From: Agromyces badenianii
GTDB taxonomy: Bacteria; Actinomycetota; Actinomycetes; Actinomycetales; Microbacteriaceae
NCBI RefSeq assembly: GCF_003070885.1
Contig: NZ_CP028913.1
Coordinates: forward strand, 682,001-746,000
Reading direction: 5' to 3'
Length of the DNA: 64,000 nucleotides
Both the position numbers and the translations under genes were made by a program. Shown in pieces: positions 1 to 8,453 of this stretch. The notes beneath the pieces were generated by a model. That model made no database searches. It saw only the letters and a program-made list of their open reading frames with translations, and had not been told where the DNA came from. Position 1 is the first letter of the stretch. Each line of letters opens with the position of its first letter.

Positions 1-40
1 AGCACTGCCCCTCCTCGGCTCGTGTCGCCCACTCGGCGAC

Positions 41-418
41 CTATGCCACGCTAGCCGACGAACTTCCGCCGGCTGAGGAACCGCCGCCGGATGATCCCGA
101 ACCGGAGGACTTCGACGACCCGGTGCTCGACGACCCCGAGCTCGACGACCCGGAGCTCGACGACCCGGAGCTCGACGACCCGGAGCTCGACGACCCGGAG
201 GAGGAGCCCGAGTCGCTCGACTTCTTCGACTCCGGCGAGCCGCCGCGCGAGTCGGTGCGGTAGAAGCCGGAGCCGTTGAAGGTCACGCCGATCGTGTTGA
301 AGAGCTTGCGCAGCTTGCCGCCGCACACCTCGCAGACCGTCAACGTGTCGTCGGTGAATGCCTGGTGGATGTCGAAGGCGTTGTCGCACTCGGTGCAACG
401 GTACGAATAGGTGGGCAT
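41..418 (-). CDS. FmdB-family zinc ribbon protein with Ser/Gly repeat tail
   Basis: The first 55 residues match the FmdB/CxxC_CxxC_SSSS regulatory zinc ribbon family. The start is MPTYSYRCTEC, and the two zinc knuckles are C8/C11 and C29/C32. From about residue 60 to the end the protein is almost only Ser and Gly, built from five-residue GSSSS-like units encoded by a 15-bp tandem repeat (111-200). Family members are usually 70-115 aa, so the 125 aa length comes from repeat expansion. FmdB proteins have been linked to amide and formamide gene regulation, but the general role is unclear. It lies 42 bp downstream of the 5-formyl-THF cyclo-ligase gene on the same strand and is probably cotranscribed. 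Family assignment is firm; function is not. Confidence 0.88.
   Translation of the reverse strand: MPTYSYRCTECDNAFDIHQAFTDDTLTVCEVCGGKLRKLFNTIGVTFNGSGFYRTDSRGGSPESKKSSDSGSSSGSSSSGSSSSGSSSSGSSSSGSSSTGSSKSSGSGSSGGGSSAGGSSSASVA
111..200. repeat. 15-bp tandem repeat inside the FmdB-like gene
   Basis: Six contiguous 15-bp units (consensus ctcgacgacccggag, plus strand) start at 111, 126, 141, 156, 171 and 186. The last three-and-a-half are essentially identical. Read on the minus strand they encode the Ser-rich GSSSS tail. Because the unit is a multiple of three, copy number can change without a frameshift. Confidence 0.92.
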
Positions 419-460
419 GGAGCTTCTTCCGATTTCGGGCGACGCGCCGGCAGGAGCCGG

Positions 461-1039
461 TCAGAACGCGATGATGCGCGTGGGTGTCACGACGCCGTTG
501 ACGGGCTGATCGTGCACCTCACGCGGCACGGTCTCGACGAACTCGCTGTCGAAGACCACGGCGTACACCGGAGGACATTTTCCCATCGAACCGAGGGTCT
601 TGTCGAAATAGCCCCGTCCCCAGCCGAGCCGCATGCCCGTCGCGTCGATGGCCGCGGCCGGCACGACGATGAGGTCGACGTCGTTGATCGCCATCGGCCC
701 GAGCAGCTCGCCCACCGCTTCGGGGGCGCCGAAGAGGCCGAGGGTCTCGGTCTCCTCTTCGCCGACGGTCCAGTCGAGCAGGCCGTCTTCACGCGTGACC
801 GGGAACAGCACGCGGATGCCGCGGGCCTCCGCCCAGCTCACGAACGGCCGCGTGTCGGGCTCCGTCGGCATCGAGAGGTAGCACGACAGGCTCGTCGCCT
901 CGGTCGAACCGATGAGCTCTTCAAGACGGGCTGTGATGCCCTCGGTCGCCAGTTCCCGTTCACGGGCCGACATGTTCTGCCGACGCTCGCGGAGCTCGGC
1001 GCGGAGCACGCGCTTCTGGACATCCGGATCCTCGGGCAT
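461..1039 (-). CDS. 5-formyltetrahydrofolate cyclo-ligase
   Basis: The enzyme converts 5-formyl-THF to 5,10-methenyl-THF with ATP, a salvage step of one-carbon metabolism in the cytoplasm. The N-terminal basic helix (KRVLRAELRERRQNMS) and the C-terminal glycine-rich nucleotide site (LGWGRGYFDKTL) are those of the MTHFS family. The length of 192 aa is normal. I start it at the ATG at 1039: an AGGA sits 8 nt upstream, and an in-frame ATG at 1048 is less well placed. A longer open frame up to 1099 runs into the divergent promoter region and is unlikely. It faces galU divergently and precedes the FmdB-like gene in a two-gene unit. Confidence 0.93.
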   Translation of the reverse strand: MPEDPDVQKRVLRAELRERRQNMSARERELATEGITARLEELIGSTEATSLSCYLSMPTEPDTRPFVSWAEARGIRVLFPVTREDGLLDWTVGEEETETLGLFGAPEAVGELLGPMAINDVDLIVVPAAAIDATGMRLGWGRGYFDKTLGSMGKCPPVYAVVFDSEFVETVPREVHDQPVNGVVTPTRIIAF

Positions 1040-1119
1040 GGCACACATCCTAGGCGGATGCGGCACCGCGCGTTCCGGCCTCCGCGTGCTCGGCCGCATC
1101 GACCGTTACGCTGAATCTC

Positions 1120-2019
<900 letters not shown>

Positions 2020-2021
2020 GC

Positions 2022-2684
2022 ATGCCCGCAGTCGCCGTTCCCACCCTGCGCGACGGCGACGTCACGCTGCGACCGATCCGAGTGCGCGACGCGAAACCCC
2101 TCGAGCGCGTGCTGCTCGCCAATCGCGGCTGGCTCCGCCAGTGGGAGGCGACGTATCCGGGCGGCGGGTCGGTCATCGACACCCGTTCCAGCATCCGCAA
2201 CCTGCTGGCGCACGCCCGCACCGGCCATGCCCTTCCCTTCATCGTCGAGGTCGACGGTCGGCTCGTCGGTCAGCTGAACGTCTCGTCGATCACCTTCGGT
2301 TCGCTCTCCTCGGCGACGATCGGCTACTGGGTCGCGCACGACGTCGCGGGGCGAGGCATCATCCCGACCGCCGTCGCGCTCGCGACCGACTACTGCTTCG
2401 GCGTGCTGCGGTTGCACCGCATGGAGATCTGCATCCGTCCCGAGAACGGACCGTCGCTTCGGGTGGTCGAGAAGCTCGGCTTCCGGTACGAGGGGCTCCG
2501 GCGGCGCTTCATCCACATCAACGGTGCGTGGAGCGACCACTTCGCGTTCGCGCTGGTGTCCGAAGAGGTGCCTCAGGGGGTGCTCCGACGGTGGCAGGAC
2601 GGCCGCGTGCCCGAGGGGCTCGCACGGGTCAACGCCGAAGACCGTGCGGCATCCGCGCACCCTCTCCCGCTGCCCGATCGGTGA
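2022..2684 (+). CDS. GNAT acetyltransferase, RimJ/RimL-like
   Basis: This is a 220 aa GCN5-related N-acetyltransferase of the RimJ/RimL type (N-terminal acetylation of ribosomal proteins, or a related protein or small-molecule substrate). Visible elements are the N-terminal VTLRPIRVRDAKPLERVL, the central IGYWVAHDVAGRGIIPTAV (acetyl-CoA binding strand and loop) and RPENGPSLRVVEKLGFRYEG, which is typical of RimJ. I use the ATG at 2022, two bases after the galU stop, rather than the upstream in-frame ATG inside galU. The true substrate cannot be read from sequence. Confidence 0.88.
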   Translation: MPAVAVPTLRDGDVTLRPIRVRDAKPLERVLLANRGWLRQWEATYPGGGSVIDTRSSIRNLLAHARTGHALPFIVEVDGRLVGQLNVSSITFGSLSSATIGYWVAHDVAGRGIIPTAVALATDYCFGVLRLHRMEICIRPENGPSLRVVEKLGFRYEGLRRRFIHINGAWSDHFAFALVSEEVPQGVLRRWQDGRVPEGLARVNAEDRAASAHPLPLPDR

Positions 2685-2736
2685 ACACGCGGGCGTCGAG
2701 CACGGCCAATGGCGGGCAGTGACCTAGCGTTGTCCC

Positions 2737-3777
2737 ATGGACGTGATCGGTGGGGGGCTGCTGGTGGCTGTGGCCGCCGCGCTGTGGATCGCGTACCTCC
2801 TGCCGAACTGGCTGCGACGTCGTCAGTACCTCGCGACCGAGCGCAACGCCGTGCGACTCCAGCAGACCCTCCGCATCCTCGCGGAGACCGCCGAGACGCC
2901 CGAGCCGGTGCGGGTCGAGGCGACGGCTCGCGAGGTGGCCGCGCAGCAGCGCATCCTCCAGCAGCGCGAGGCGACGGCCCGCTTGGCGGCAGAGGCGGCC
3001 GAGCAGGAGGCGTACGCCGAGCGTCGCGCCGCTGAACATGCAGCGGATGCCGCACGCCAACGCGTGGCCGCGGTGCGCGCCACCGTCACCGAACCGATCG
3101 CCGTCGTGCACGGGGCCGCGGTCGGAGCGACCCGCCCTGCGGCTCGCACGGGCACCGCGGCATCCGCCACGTCGCGGCGCACCCTTCGACGCAAGCGCGC
3201 CCTCTGCTCGCTCGTGCTGCTCGTCTCACTGATCGCGGTCATCGCGGGTGGCATCGCCGCCGCGTTCGGCGCGCCGCTCATCGTGCCGGTGGCCGGGGCC
3301 CTCGGTGTCGTGGTGGCGATCGCCGGCGTGGCCAGGCTCGCTCGGGTGCGCCCGGTCGTGGCCTCGGCGGCGCTGCCCGCAGCTCCGGTCGAGGAGCGTC
3401 CGCTCGAGCCGATCGAGCTCGCCGAGGCCGACTCGCCGGCCGATGGCTGGATGCCGCGACCGCTGCCTCGGCCGCTGCACCTCTCGCGCGGCACGATCGC
3501 CGCCACGGCGATGGCCTCCATCGAAGCGGCGGCAGAGCTGAAGCGAGCCGAGATCGGCGACGACATCGCGCGACGGGCGGCTGAGCTCGAGCCCGAGGTG
3601 CCCGCCATCACACCGGCGGTGGCGACCGTGGCATCCGGCTACCGAGCTCGGCAGCCCGCGGCAGAGCGCGGTACCGCCGCTGCGAGCCCGTATTCCAGCA
3701 TGGGGATCATCGACGATGCTCAGCCAGGCTTCGAGGATCTCGACGCCGTGCTGCGCCGTCGCCGCCAGGCCGGCTGA
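2737..3777 (+). CDS. Membrane protein with N-terminal anchor, coiled coil and two central TM segments
   Basis: The function is not recognised. The 346 aa protein starts with a hydrophobic helix (residues 4-22, GGGLLVAVAAALWIAYLLP). An Arg/Ala/Glu-rich segment (about 30-125) with coiled-coil character follows. A pair of membrane helices lies around residues 155-205, and then there is a long Ala/Pro/Glu-rich cytoplasmic tail. Similar proteins are common in Microbacteriaceae next to galU and RimJ-like genes, so position may be conserved, but I cannot give a role. It follows the acetyltransferase after 52 bp and precedes a tRNA gene. Confidence 0.75.
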   Translation: MDVIGGGLLVAVAAALWIAYLLPNWLRRRQYLATERNAVRLQQTLRILAETAETPEPVRVEATAREVAAQQRILQQREATARLAAEAAEQEAYAERRAAEHAADAARQRVAAVRATVTEPIAVVHGAAVGATRPAARTGTAASATSRRTLRRKRALCSLVLLVSLIAVIAGGIAAAFGAPLIVPVAGALGVVVAIAGVARLARVRPVVASAALPAAPVEERPLEPIELAEADSPADGWMPRPLPRPLHLSRGTIAATAMASIEAAAELKRAEIGDDIARRAAELEPEVPAITPAVATVASGYRARQPAAERGTAAASPYSSMGIIDDAQPGFEDLDAVLRRRRQAG

Positions 3778-3830
3778 CGGCGGCGCTGGTCTGAGCCACC
3801 GTTCGCGAGATGATAGGCTCGTTCTCGCTC

Positions 3831-3906
3831 GGGCCCATGGCGCAGTTGGTAGCGCGTCTCGTTCGCAATGAGAAGGTCGGGGGTTCGAATCCCCCTGGGT
3901 CCACCA
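3831..3906 (+). tRNA. tRNA-Ala (anticodon CGC)
   Basis: It folds as a normal cloverleaf. The 7-bp acceptor stem is GGGCCCA/TGGGTCC, and the D-arm is GCGC...GCGC. The anticodon loop TTCGCAA reads CGC and so decodes GCG (Ala). The T-arm is GGGGG-TTCGAAT-CCCCC, and CCA is encoded at the 3' end. It lies 53 bp after the membrane protein gene. Confidence 0.96.
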
Positions 3907-3992
3907 AACGGTTCACGATCTCGCCGTGCCCGATGCGCGAAGCTTGATTCCCCCGCGCGGAGTCGCCTCGCTCGTCTCGCGCCGAAAACGAC

Positions 3993-4031
3993 AGCGTCGA
4001 GTCGGGCGATCTCATCGCCCAACTCGACGCT
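3993..4031. terminator. Inverted repeat between convergent tRNA-Ala and DUF981-like gene
   Basis: Eighteen-base arms (3993-4010 and 4014-4031) are complementary except for one position, with a 3-nt loop CTC. On the minus strand a T-rich stretch (GTCGTTTTC) follows. This fits a rho-independent terminator for the DUF981-like gene that may work in both directions. Confidence 0.6.
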
Positions 4032-4084
4032 CCTGAGGGTCCCGGCAGTGACTCGATTCCTCGGTCGCAGCCGGGTGCCGCGGG

Positions 4085-4816
4085 TCACCCCATGGTGTTG
4101 ATGATGAGCCCGATGTGCGTGAAGAAGTTGAGGGCGCCGAAGAGCAGGAAGGCGAGGCCCGTGAGCGCCCAGACGAGTGCCACGACCCGCTGGAGCAGCG
4201 TGGTCGGGCGGCGGTCTTCGACCGAGCGGAGGGTGAAGGGGAACAGCACGGCACCGAGACCGACGCCCGCGAACAACGCCGACATGAACAACGTCTCGAT
4301 CCACGGGTAGTTCGAGAGCGAACCCGAGATGGGCTCCTCCGGCGGGGCGGCGAAGAGCTGGAAGATGACGCCCGCGAACGCGATCGCGATCAGCGACAGA
4401 CCCATTCCGATGATGAAGATCGAGAGGGGCCGGAACGCCGCCGCGACGGTACCCGCCGCGTTCCCGGAGTCGGCGATCTCGTCTCGCCGGCGCCAGAGGT
4501 AGAACGCCGCCGCGAGAAGGAGGACACCGAAGCCGAGGCTCGTCTCACCGAAGATGATGTTGTCGAAGGGGAAGTACGTCGCGAACGGCCACGTGAGCGT
4601 CATGTGGAGGCCGGTTGCGAACAGGATCACGCCCGGAACGGCGAACGAGAGCGACCATGCATCAGCCCGAATGGGTGCAGCGGTCCGGGTGAGGGACCAG
4701 CCGAACCAGACGATCGTCAGCAGGCCGGCACCCGCAGCGACCGACATGATGGTGTTGTAGGTGATCATGTGCGTCCAGTCGATCTGGAGCCCTGCCGGGA
4801 CAGTGTTTGCCAGCAT
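4085..4816 (-). CDS. DUF981-like integral membrane protein
   Basis: This is a 243 aa protein with about six to seven hydrophobic helices. The block WPFATYFPFDNIIFGE followed by a Leu-rich helix resembles DUF981 membrane proteins, whose function is unknown. The ATG at 4816 has the purine-rich AAAGGCAAGGA just upstream; an in-frame TTG at 4831 is the alternative. It lies 86 bp downstream of the ACMSD-type hydrolase on the same strand, so it may be the last gene of the catabolic operon, for example with a transport or tolerance role. That link is inference from position only. Confidence 0.72.
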   Translation of the reverse strand: MLANTVPAGLQIDWTHMITYNTIMSVAAGAGLLTIVWFGWSLTRTAAPIRADAWSLSFAVPGVILFATGLHMTLTWPFATYFPFDNIIFGETSLGFGVLLLAAAFYLWRRRDEIADSGNAAGTVAAAFRPLSIFIIGMGLSLIAIAFAGVIFQLFAAPPEEPISGSLSNYPWIETLFMSALFAGVGLGAVLFPFTLRSVEDRRPTTLLQRVVALVWALTGLAFLLFGALNFFTHIGLIINTMG

Positions 4817-4902
4817 TTCCTTGCCTTTCAATTTGCTTGCCTTTCGGCGTTGGATCGCGCGCGGACACGCCCACCATCAGGTGGACGTGTTCGTGGCCCG
4901 GC

Positions 4903-5868
4903 TTACGCCGAGCCGCGCGACAGTCGGTGGCCGAGGTAGTCGTCGGCATTCGTCCCCGCGATGCGCGAGGCGTGCTCGGGGATCGCATCCCGAGCATGGG
5001 CGAGTGGATCGTCGTACCCCATCGGAAACGGCCAATCCGAACCCAGGAGCAGGTGGTCCGTTCCGAACACTCCGGCAGCCAGCCTGAGTGCGCCTTCGTC
5101 GTGCGTGAGGCAGTCGCTCCACAGCCCGCGCGCCTGCGCGCGGAGGTCGATGTCCTCGGGCACCCCCGGCCTGCGGGAGCGCACACCCTGCTGAAGCCTG
5201 CCGAGCAGCGCGGGCAGGGTGCCGCCGCCGTGGACGAGTGCGATCCGAAGTCCGGGGTACGACGAGAGCACCTCACCCAGAAGGAGCTGCGAGGCGGCGA
5301 TGGCGGTCTCGTGGGGATTGCCGATGAGATTGTGAAGGTACGCGTCGTCCAACCGCGTGTCGGGGCTTCCTCCCGGGTGCAGCAGCAACGGAATGTCGAG
5401 CTCCACCAGTCGACTCCAGACGGGTCGCAGCCGAGGATCCGCGAGCGAGACCGACCTTCCGCCGGCGGCCGCGGTGAACCCGACAGGGTGTTCCGACGCC
5501 GCGAGGCGGTCGAGCTCTTCTCGAGCGACCTCGGGGTGCTCGAAGGGAAGGTATCCGAGTGCGTCCAGTCGCGGGTGTTCCACGAGTTGCGCGAAGAGGG
5601 CATCGTTCACCGATCGAGCCCACGAACGGGCCGAGGGTTCGTCGAGCCCCTGCCGGTAGAGGGGAGGCGGGATGGAGACGAGCGCACGATCCAGGCCGGC
5701 GGTGTCGAGCCACGCCGCGAGGGCGTCGGGCCGGTAGATGACGGCGGGCCCCGCGGCATGATCCGCCACGAGCAGACGGCCGTTCGCGTCGACCGAGAGC
5801 CCCGCCGCAGCGGCGTCCGCGGCGCCGACCGTGGGAACGAGGTGCGTGTGGACGTCGGTGCCCGTCAC
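4903..5868 (-). CDS. Amidohydrolase-2 family protein, ACMSD-like metal-dependent decarboxylase
   Basis: The 321 aa TIM-barrel metalloenzyme belongs to the family of 2-amino-3-carboxymuconate-6-semialdehyde decarboxylase (ACMSD) and related aromatic acid decarboxylases. Metal ligands can be seen in order: DVHTHL at the N-terminus, the His in LLLHPGG mid-protein, VHGGGTLPALLGR, and the Asp in LLGSDWPFPMG near the C-terminus. The HGGG and SDWPFPMG blocks are especially ACMSD-like. The start is a GTG at 5868 that overlaps the stop of the upstream hydrolase (GTGA), so translation is coupled. It probably acts late in the ring-cleavage route encoded by this cluster. The substrate is unknown. Confidence 0.85.
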   Translation of the reverse strand: MTGTDVHTHLVPTVGAADAAAAGLSVDANGRLLVADHAAGPAVIYRPDALAAWLDTAGLDRALVSIPPPLYRQGLDEPSARSWARSVNDALFAQLVEHPRLDALGYLPFEHPEVAREELDRLAASEHPVGFTAAAGGRSVSLADPRLRPVWSRLVELDIPLLLHPGGSPDTRLDDAYLHNLIGNPHETAIAASQLLLGEVLSSYPGLRIALVHGGGTLPALLGRLQQGVRSRRPGVPEDIDLRAQARGLWSDCLTHDEGALRLAAGVFGTDHLLLGSDWPFPMGYDDPLAHARDAIPEHASRIAGTNADDYLGHRLSRGSA

Positions 5869-6767
5869 TGCACACCGCCCGTCACGTACTCGGTGAGCGA
5901 CGCACGGGTGATCACGTTTCGCAGGGCGCCCAGTCCGCTCACCGACGACACGAGCACGTCGCCGTCCTTGAGGAAGATCTGGGGTTCGCGAGCGTTCCCG
6001 ATTCCGGACGGCGTCCCGGTGAGGATGACGTCCCCGGCGCGGAGCGTCATGCCGCGGCTGAGCTCGCTGATGATCCGAGGAATGGAGAATGCCATCTGGC
6101 TCGTGCTCGCGGCCTGCAACCGCTCGCCGTTCAGCGAGAACTCGAGCTCCAGCCCTGCGTCGAGGTCGACTTCGTCGACCGTCGTCAGCCACGGCCCGAG
6201 GGGGAGCGAGCCGTCGATGCTCTTGCCCTTCAGCCACTGCCCGCCGTGCGCCCGCTGCAGGTCGCGCTGCGAGACGTCGTTGGCGACCAGGAGTCCCGCG
6301 ATGTGATCGAGCGCGCGATCCTCGGGGATCGAGCGGCCGTCCGTGCCGATGACGAGGGCGAGTTCGACCTCGTAGTCCCACTTCTCGGAGAGCTCGGGAT
6401 CCCACGGCACCGGATCCACCGGCCCGAGGACCGTGCCGGGTCCCTTCGTGAAGAAGGTCGGATGGAGCGGACGGTCGGCAGGGTCCTGTCCCTCGCGTTT
6501 GCCCTTCGATTCCTCGAAGTGGTCCCAGTAGTTCCATCCGGTGCAGAGGATGTCCCGGTTGAACCTGGTGATCGGGCTGAGGATCTCGAGGTCGTCCGAG
6601 TCGACCGGAACGCCCGCGGCGATCGCCTCGTCGAGCGCGGTGCGCACAGCAGGCAGACGCACGAGGTCGTCGGGTGTCGGCGCGCCGAGCGGCAGCAGGA
6701 CGTACCCGTCCTCGGTGACGGCGAAGGTGCGCACGACGCCGTCGTGCCGCGCTCGACCGATTCTCAT
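5865..6767 (-). CDS. Fumarylacetoacetate hydrolase family protein
   Basis: The 300 aa FAH-fold enzyme belongs to a family that includes fumarylpyruvate hydrolase, 2-keto-4-pentenoate hydratase and oxaloacetate or oxalocrotonate decarboxylases. The N-terminal lid region holds ILCTGWNYWDHFEES. The metal-binding Glu residues lie in YEVELALVIG, the Asp in VANDVSQRDLQ, and the catalytic Lys in WLKGKSIDG. The GTPSGIG turn near residue 255 is also typical. The ATG at 6767 overlaps the TGA of the Rid gene (ATGA). The likely reaction is C-C hydrolysis, hydration or decarboxylation of a ring-cleavage product; which one cannot be told from sequence. Confidence 0.88.
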   Translation of the reverse strand: MRIGRARHDGVVRTFAVTEDGYVLLPLGAPTPDDLVRLPAVRTALDEAIAAGVPVDSDDLEILSPITRFNRDILCTGWNYWDHFEESKGKREGQDPADRPLHPTFFTKGPGTVLGPVDPVPWDPELSEKWDYEVELALVIGTDGRSIPEDRALDHIAGLLVANDVSQRDLQRAHGGQWLKGKSIDGSLPLGPWLTTVDEVDLDAGLELEFSLNGERLQAASTSQMAFSIPRIISELSRGMTLRAGDVILTGTPSGIGNAREPQIFLKDGDVLVSSVSGLGALRNVITRASLTEYVTGGVQ

Positions 6768-7171
6768 GCGCGGTTCTCTGAGATGACGGCGATCGCGTTG
6801 ATCTCGATCAGATAGTCCTTGTTGACGAACTTCGAGACCTCGACCATCGTCGACGCCGGTGCCACACCCGTGAAGTACTGGCGACGCACGGCGTGGATCG
6901 CCTCGAAGTCCTCCATGTTGCGAACGTAGACGTCGACCCGTGCGATGTCGTCGAGCGTTCCGCCCGCGGCCTCGACGGCAGCCGAGAGGTTCTGGCACAC
7001 CTGGTGCGTCTGGGCGGTGATGTCGCCGACCCCGGTGACGCCGCCGTGCACGTTGCGCGCCGTCATGCCCGAGATGAAGACGAGGGTTCCTTCGGCTCGT
7101 GCGCTCGTCGCCTGTGCGAAATGACCGTTGGGCTGCGCCAGTGCGGCTGAGCGGACTTCTGACTTCGACAT
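6764..7171 (-). CDS. RidA-like (YjgF/YER057c/UK114) family protein lacking the RidA arginine
   Basis: This is a 135 aa Rid-superfamily protein (trimeric chorismate-mutase-like fold). The ATG at 7171 has GGAG about 8 nt upstream. Canonical RidA imine deaminases carry a catalytic Arg in a PARS motif and a Glu in the final VEIEAIA strand. Here the same places read PASTMVEVS and LIEINAIAV, so both residues are missing. It therefore belongs to a divergent Rid subgroup. Such proteins occur in aromatic and amino-acid catabolic operons, and 2-aminomuconate deaminase is a distant relative. It overlaps the FAH gene by 4 nt and follows the short cupin gene. Confidence 0.85.
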   Translation of the reverse strand: MSKSEVRSAALAQPNGHFAQATSARAEGTLVFISGMTARNVHGGVTGVGDITAQTHQVCQNLSAAVEAAGGTLDDIARVDVYVRNMEDFEAIHAVRRQYFTGVAPASTMVEVSKFVNKDYLIEINAIAVISENRA

Positions 7172-7194
7172 GAGTGATCTCCTCTCGCTCGCGA

Positions 7195-7737
7195 TCAGCG
7201 AGCGTCTTGTGGGTCGGTGTACCAGCTGGGCTGCGTCGGGTAGTGCGGCCCGTCGTAGACCTCGAGAAGCACGGTGTCCTCTTCCGCGAAGGTCGGTCCG
7301 TGCAGGCTGCCGCGGGGGTTCCAGTAGAAGGACCCGGGCGTCAGCGTGATGTCGGTCGGCAGGTACGTGTACCGCCCCGCCAGGCAGAACATGAACTGGT
7401 TCGATGCGTGCGAGTGCCGCGACGGGATGCCCGACCCCTTGAGGAACCGGACGAGCGTGATCGACGCGCCCGTGTCTTCGTTGCGCCAGAGCGCCTTCTG
7501 GCTGAGGCCTTCGAGCGTCTTGTCGACCCAGTCGAGGTCCCCGGTCTGAACGAGGATCTCGCGGAAGCGGTGGGCTGCCTCGCCATCGTCGGTCTGGGCT
7601 GTCCGCTCCCGTGAGCGGTCGGGCGCCTCGCCGCCGTAGCGGGCGGGCTCCGAGAGGTTCTCCTGCCATTCCGCCGCGTCGATCGACGGCGGTCGCGGCG
7701 GTGTCGGCACGAGCTGGTCGCCGGCGTCGTCGGTCAT
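7195..7737 (-). CDS. Single-domain cupin protein with Glu-to-Gln metal ligand change
   Basis: This is a 180 aa cupin. Motif 1 is GIPSRHSHASNQFMFCLAG and motif 2 is GSFYWNPRGSLHG. They give two His from HSH and one His from motif 2 as metal ligands, while the usual Glu of motif 1 is Gln. The family relatives I would expect are ChrR-like or acetylacetone-dioxygenase-like cupins. It starts 4 nt inside the upstream cupin gene, and the two may form a heteromeric or sequential pair. A dioxygenase or isomerase role on a hydroxylated aromatic intermediate is plausible but unproven. Confidence 0.82.
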   Translation of the reverse strand: MTDDAGDQLVPTPPRPPSIDAAEWQENLSEPARYGGEAPDRSRERTAQTDDGEAAHRFREILVQTGDLDWVDKTLEGLSQKALWRNEDTGASITLVRFLKGSGIPSRHSHASNQFMFCLAGRYTYLPTDITLTPGSFYWNPRGSLHGPTFAEEDTVLLEVYDGPHYPTQPSWYTDPQDAR

Positions 7738-8450
7738 GACTGCTGCTCCTCCTGGGCCGGGATGTCACGGGTGGACGAGTCCGCCGCGAGATAGTCGAGC
7801 GCGACGACGAACCACGCGCGCGGGCGCGCGGCCTCGTTGACGATCGAGAACGTGCCGCTCTCCACCTCGCGGATCGACGTGGTGAGTGCGTCGTCCTCCA
7901 GGTCGCCGTCGAATTCCACGACCAGGTGCGGCGCGTCGTCGCCCGAGATCTGCGCGGTGTCGCCTCCTGCGATCTCGATCGTCCACACGCGAACGAAGTC
8001 GGTGACGAGCACCGGGCGGCGACCGTCGGTCGTCTCCGGCGCGTTCTCGGGGAGCACTCCCTCGACGCTGCGAGCACCGTCGCCGACGTCGACCAGGCCG
8101 GTCGCCGACGCCTCGCCGAGCGATTTCAGCTCGATGAGCCGGTTTCGATACCGTCCCGACCCGGTGTTGGTCAGGCAGTGCACCGGCGAGACCGGCCGGA
8201 ACACCGCTCCACCGTCGTACTCCGAGATGTTCCGCGACGGACTGCCGTCGAGCCAGTCCATGCGGCCGGTGGATCCGATGATCGACAGGACCACATAGGG
8301 GTTGCGGTGCAGATGCCACGGGTGATGCCCCCCGGGCCCGAGACGCACGTCCCAGACGCGCAGGCGATCGGAATCGCGCAGCATGTGCGTGCCGATGCCG
8401 ACGAGCGTCACTTCGGTGCCGTCGGGCGCCACGACTCTCTCTCCGTGCAT
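7734..8450 (-). CDS. Bicupin-like protein, putative ring-cleavage or accessory enzyme
   Basis: The 238 aa protein shows a clear N-terminal cupin: GGHHPWHLHRNPYVVLSIIG (motif 1 with HLH but no Glu) and GGAVFRPVSPVHCLTNTG (motif 2). A second, degenerate cupin half begins near residue 150 (VRVWTIEIAGGDTAQ). It starts three bases after the stop of the flavoprotein gene; the flavoprotein's last codons supply the GGAGGAA ribosome binding site. Bicupins include gentisate-type dioxygenases, but this protein is shorter and lacks the usual ligand pattern, so I leave the reaction open. Confidence 0.75.
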   Translation of the reverse strand: MHGERVVAPDGTEVTLVGIGTHMLRDSDRLRVWDVRLGPGGHHPWHLHRNPYVVLSIIGSTGRMDWLDGSPSRNISEYDGGAVFRPVSPVHCLTNTGSGRYRNRLIELKSLGEASATGLVDVGDGARSVEGVLPENAPETTDGRRPVLVTDFVRVWTIEIAGGDTAQISGDDAPHLVVEFDGDLEDDALTTSIREVESGTFSIVNEAARPRAWFVVALDYLAADSSTRDIPAQEEQQS

Positions 8451-8453
8451 GGT

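Noticed and set aside
3707..4015. Open frame antisense to tRNA-Ala with the GGFEPPTFSL-type peptide
   Set aside because: This peptide is a well-known annotation artefact of tRNA genes read on the wrong strand.
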